The notes beneath the pieces are model-generated. The model ran no database searches. It had not been told where the DNA came from and saw only the letters and a list, made by a program, of their open reading frames with translations. From assembly GCA_022865365.1 (NCBI GenBank), contig JALHSW010000319.1, positions 1-15,177 of the forward strand: a stretch of 15,177 bases of DNA. The letters run 5' to 3'. Source of the DNA: Acidimicrobiia bacterium (lineage in GTDB: Bacteria > Actinomycetota > Acidimicrobiia > IMCC26256 > PALSA-555). This document shows, piece after piece, positions 14,712 through 15,177 of the stretch. Numbering within the stretch: position 1 is the first letter of the stretch; the number at the start of each line of letters is the position of its first letter. The translations under genes and the position numbers were made by a program.

Positions 14712-15177
14712 ATGCGAACCGGGTTGCAGCACCGTCCCCGTCACCGCCTCGGCATCGTGCTCGGGCTGGTCTTCGGGCTGGTCGCCGGTGTCGCGGGGAC
14801 GGCCTCTGCCGGTTCGGGCGCCACGATCTACACCACCGACTTCTCGGACCCTGCCGCCACCTCGGCCGAGTGGGGCTTCCAAGACGGCGCGACGACGGAG
14901 ACCGGCGACGGCGACGGCCTCGCCGCCACCCCCGGCGCCTTCGCCGTCTCGCTCGACGGCGTCGCAAACCTCTGGGTGAGTCCCGAAGCCGGGAGCCTCC
15001 CGGACGACCAGGTCGTGGAGGCAACGATCGCCAAGGCCACCGGCGATTCGTCCGTGCTGGCGGGGGTGGTCTGTCGCGGGAGCCTCGACGACGACCTGGG
15101 CTATGCCTTCCTCGTCGCGACCGACGGGTTCTACACCATCGGCGCCTACGCCGGTCCCGGGGCGAAGCGCCTCGTCA
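14712..15177 (+). CDS. Secreted beta-sandwich domain protein, 3' end beyond the window
   Basis: The frame starts at ATG 14712, 25 bp after the binding-protein stop, and runs without a stop to the window edge (155 residues seen). Residues 1-33 are a signal peptide: basic start, hydrophobic LGIVLGLVFGLVAGVAG, and a TASA cleavage site. The mature part begins TIYTTDFSDP, then EWGFQDG, and later VCRGSLDDDLGYAFLVATDG, then FYTI. This FSDP..W..DG ... GVVCR....YaFlV..DGfY pattern resembles concanavalin-like/DUF1080-like beta-sandwich domains often found in actinobacterial extracellular proteins. These usually bind or display something on the outside; no catalytic residue is evident in the visible part. 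What follows the domain is unknown. GGTAGGG upstream could be a weak ribosome site. Confidence 0.75.
   Translation, partial: MRTGLQHRPRHRLGIVLGLVFGLVAGVAGTASAGSGATIYTTDFSDPAATSAEWGFQDGATTETGDGDGLAATPGAFAVSLDGVANLWVSPEAGSLPDDQVVEATIAKATGDSSVLAGVVCRGSLDDDLGYAFLVATDGFYTIGAYAGPGAKRLV

Overview
This is a GC-rich, tightly packed bacterial window with many GTG starts and stop-to-stop gaps of only a few bases. The gene content points to a free-living actinobacterium: a heliorhodopsin, a secretory (LIP-family) lipase, a Baeyer-Villiger-type monooxygenase operon, several secreted proteins and a DUF167 protein. Acidimicrobiia or a similar lineage is plausible, but no marker gene proves it. I see no rRNA, tRNA, CRISPR array, insertion sequence or phage gene, and no gap over 300 bases lacks a gene.

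Layout. 39-866 (+) is a CPBP-type membrane protease. 867-1009 holds what looks like a decayed short-chain dehydrogenase fragment (minus strand). 1010-1792 (-) is a clear heliorhodopsin. Just upstream of it, on the same strand, is a small coiled-coil/single-TM protein (1843-2103). Divergent from these is a pirin (2203-3162, +). It converges with a secreted lipase (3169-4422, -), which lies behind an orphan family-5 (peptide-type) substrate-binding protein (4516-6144, -). Next come a 76-residue acidic protein of unknown function (6229-6459, +) and a DUF167 protein (6463-6759, -). A two-gene operon follows: a thiamine-diphosphate enzyme (6892-8643, +) and an SDR (8668-9504, +). It converges with a three-gene operon read leftward from 13316: flavin monooxygenase, alpha/beta hydrolase, acyltransferase-3 membrane protein. 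Divergent from that is a branched-chain-amino-acid-type binding protein (13475-14686, +). Last is a secreted beta-sandwich-like protein that runs off the window (14712-15177, +).

How the genes may work together. The monooxygenase plus hydrolase pair looks like a ketone-to-ester-to-acid/alcohol route. The ThDP enzyme plus SDR pair suggests C-C bond formation or cleavage followed by carbonyl reduction or alcohol oxidation. The two solute-binding proteins lack permease and ATPase genes nearby. The strongest point of interest is the heliorhodopsin with its co-oriented coiled-coil neighbour: it keeps the retinal-binding lysine and the glutamate counterion position but has no histidine in its first transmembrane helix. 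No retinal or carotenoid synthesis gene is visible in the window.
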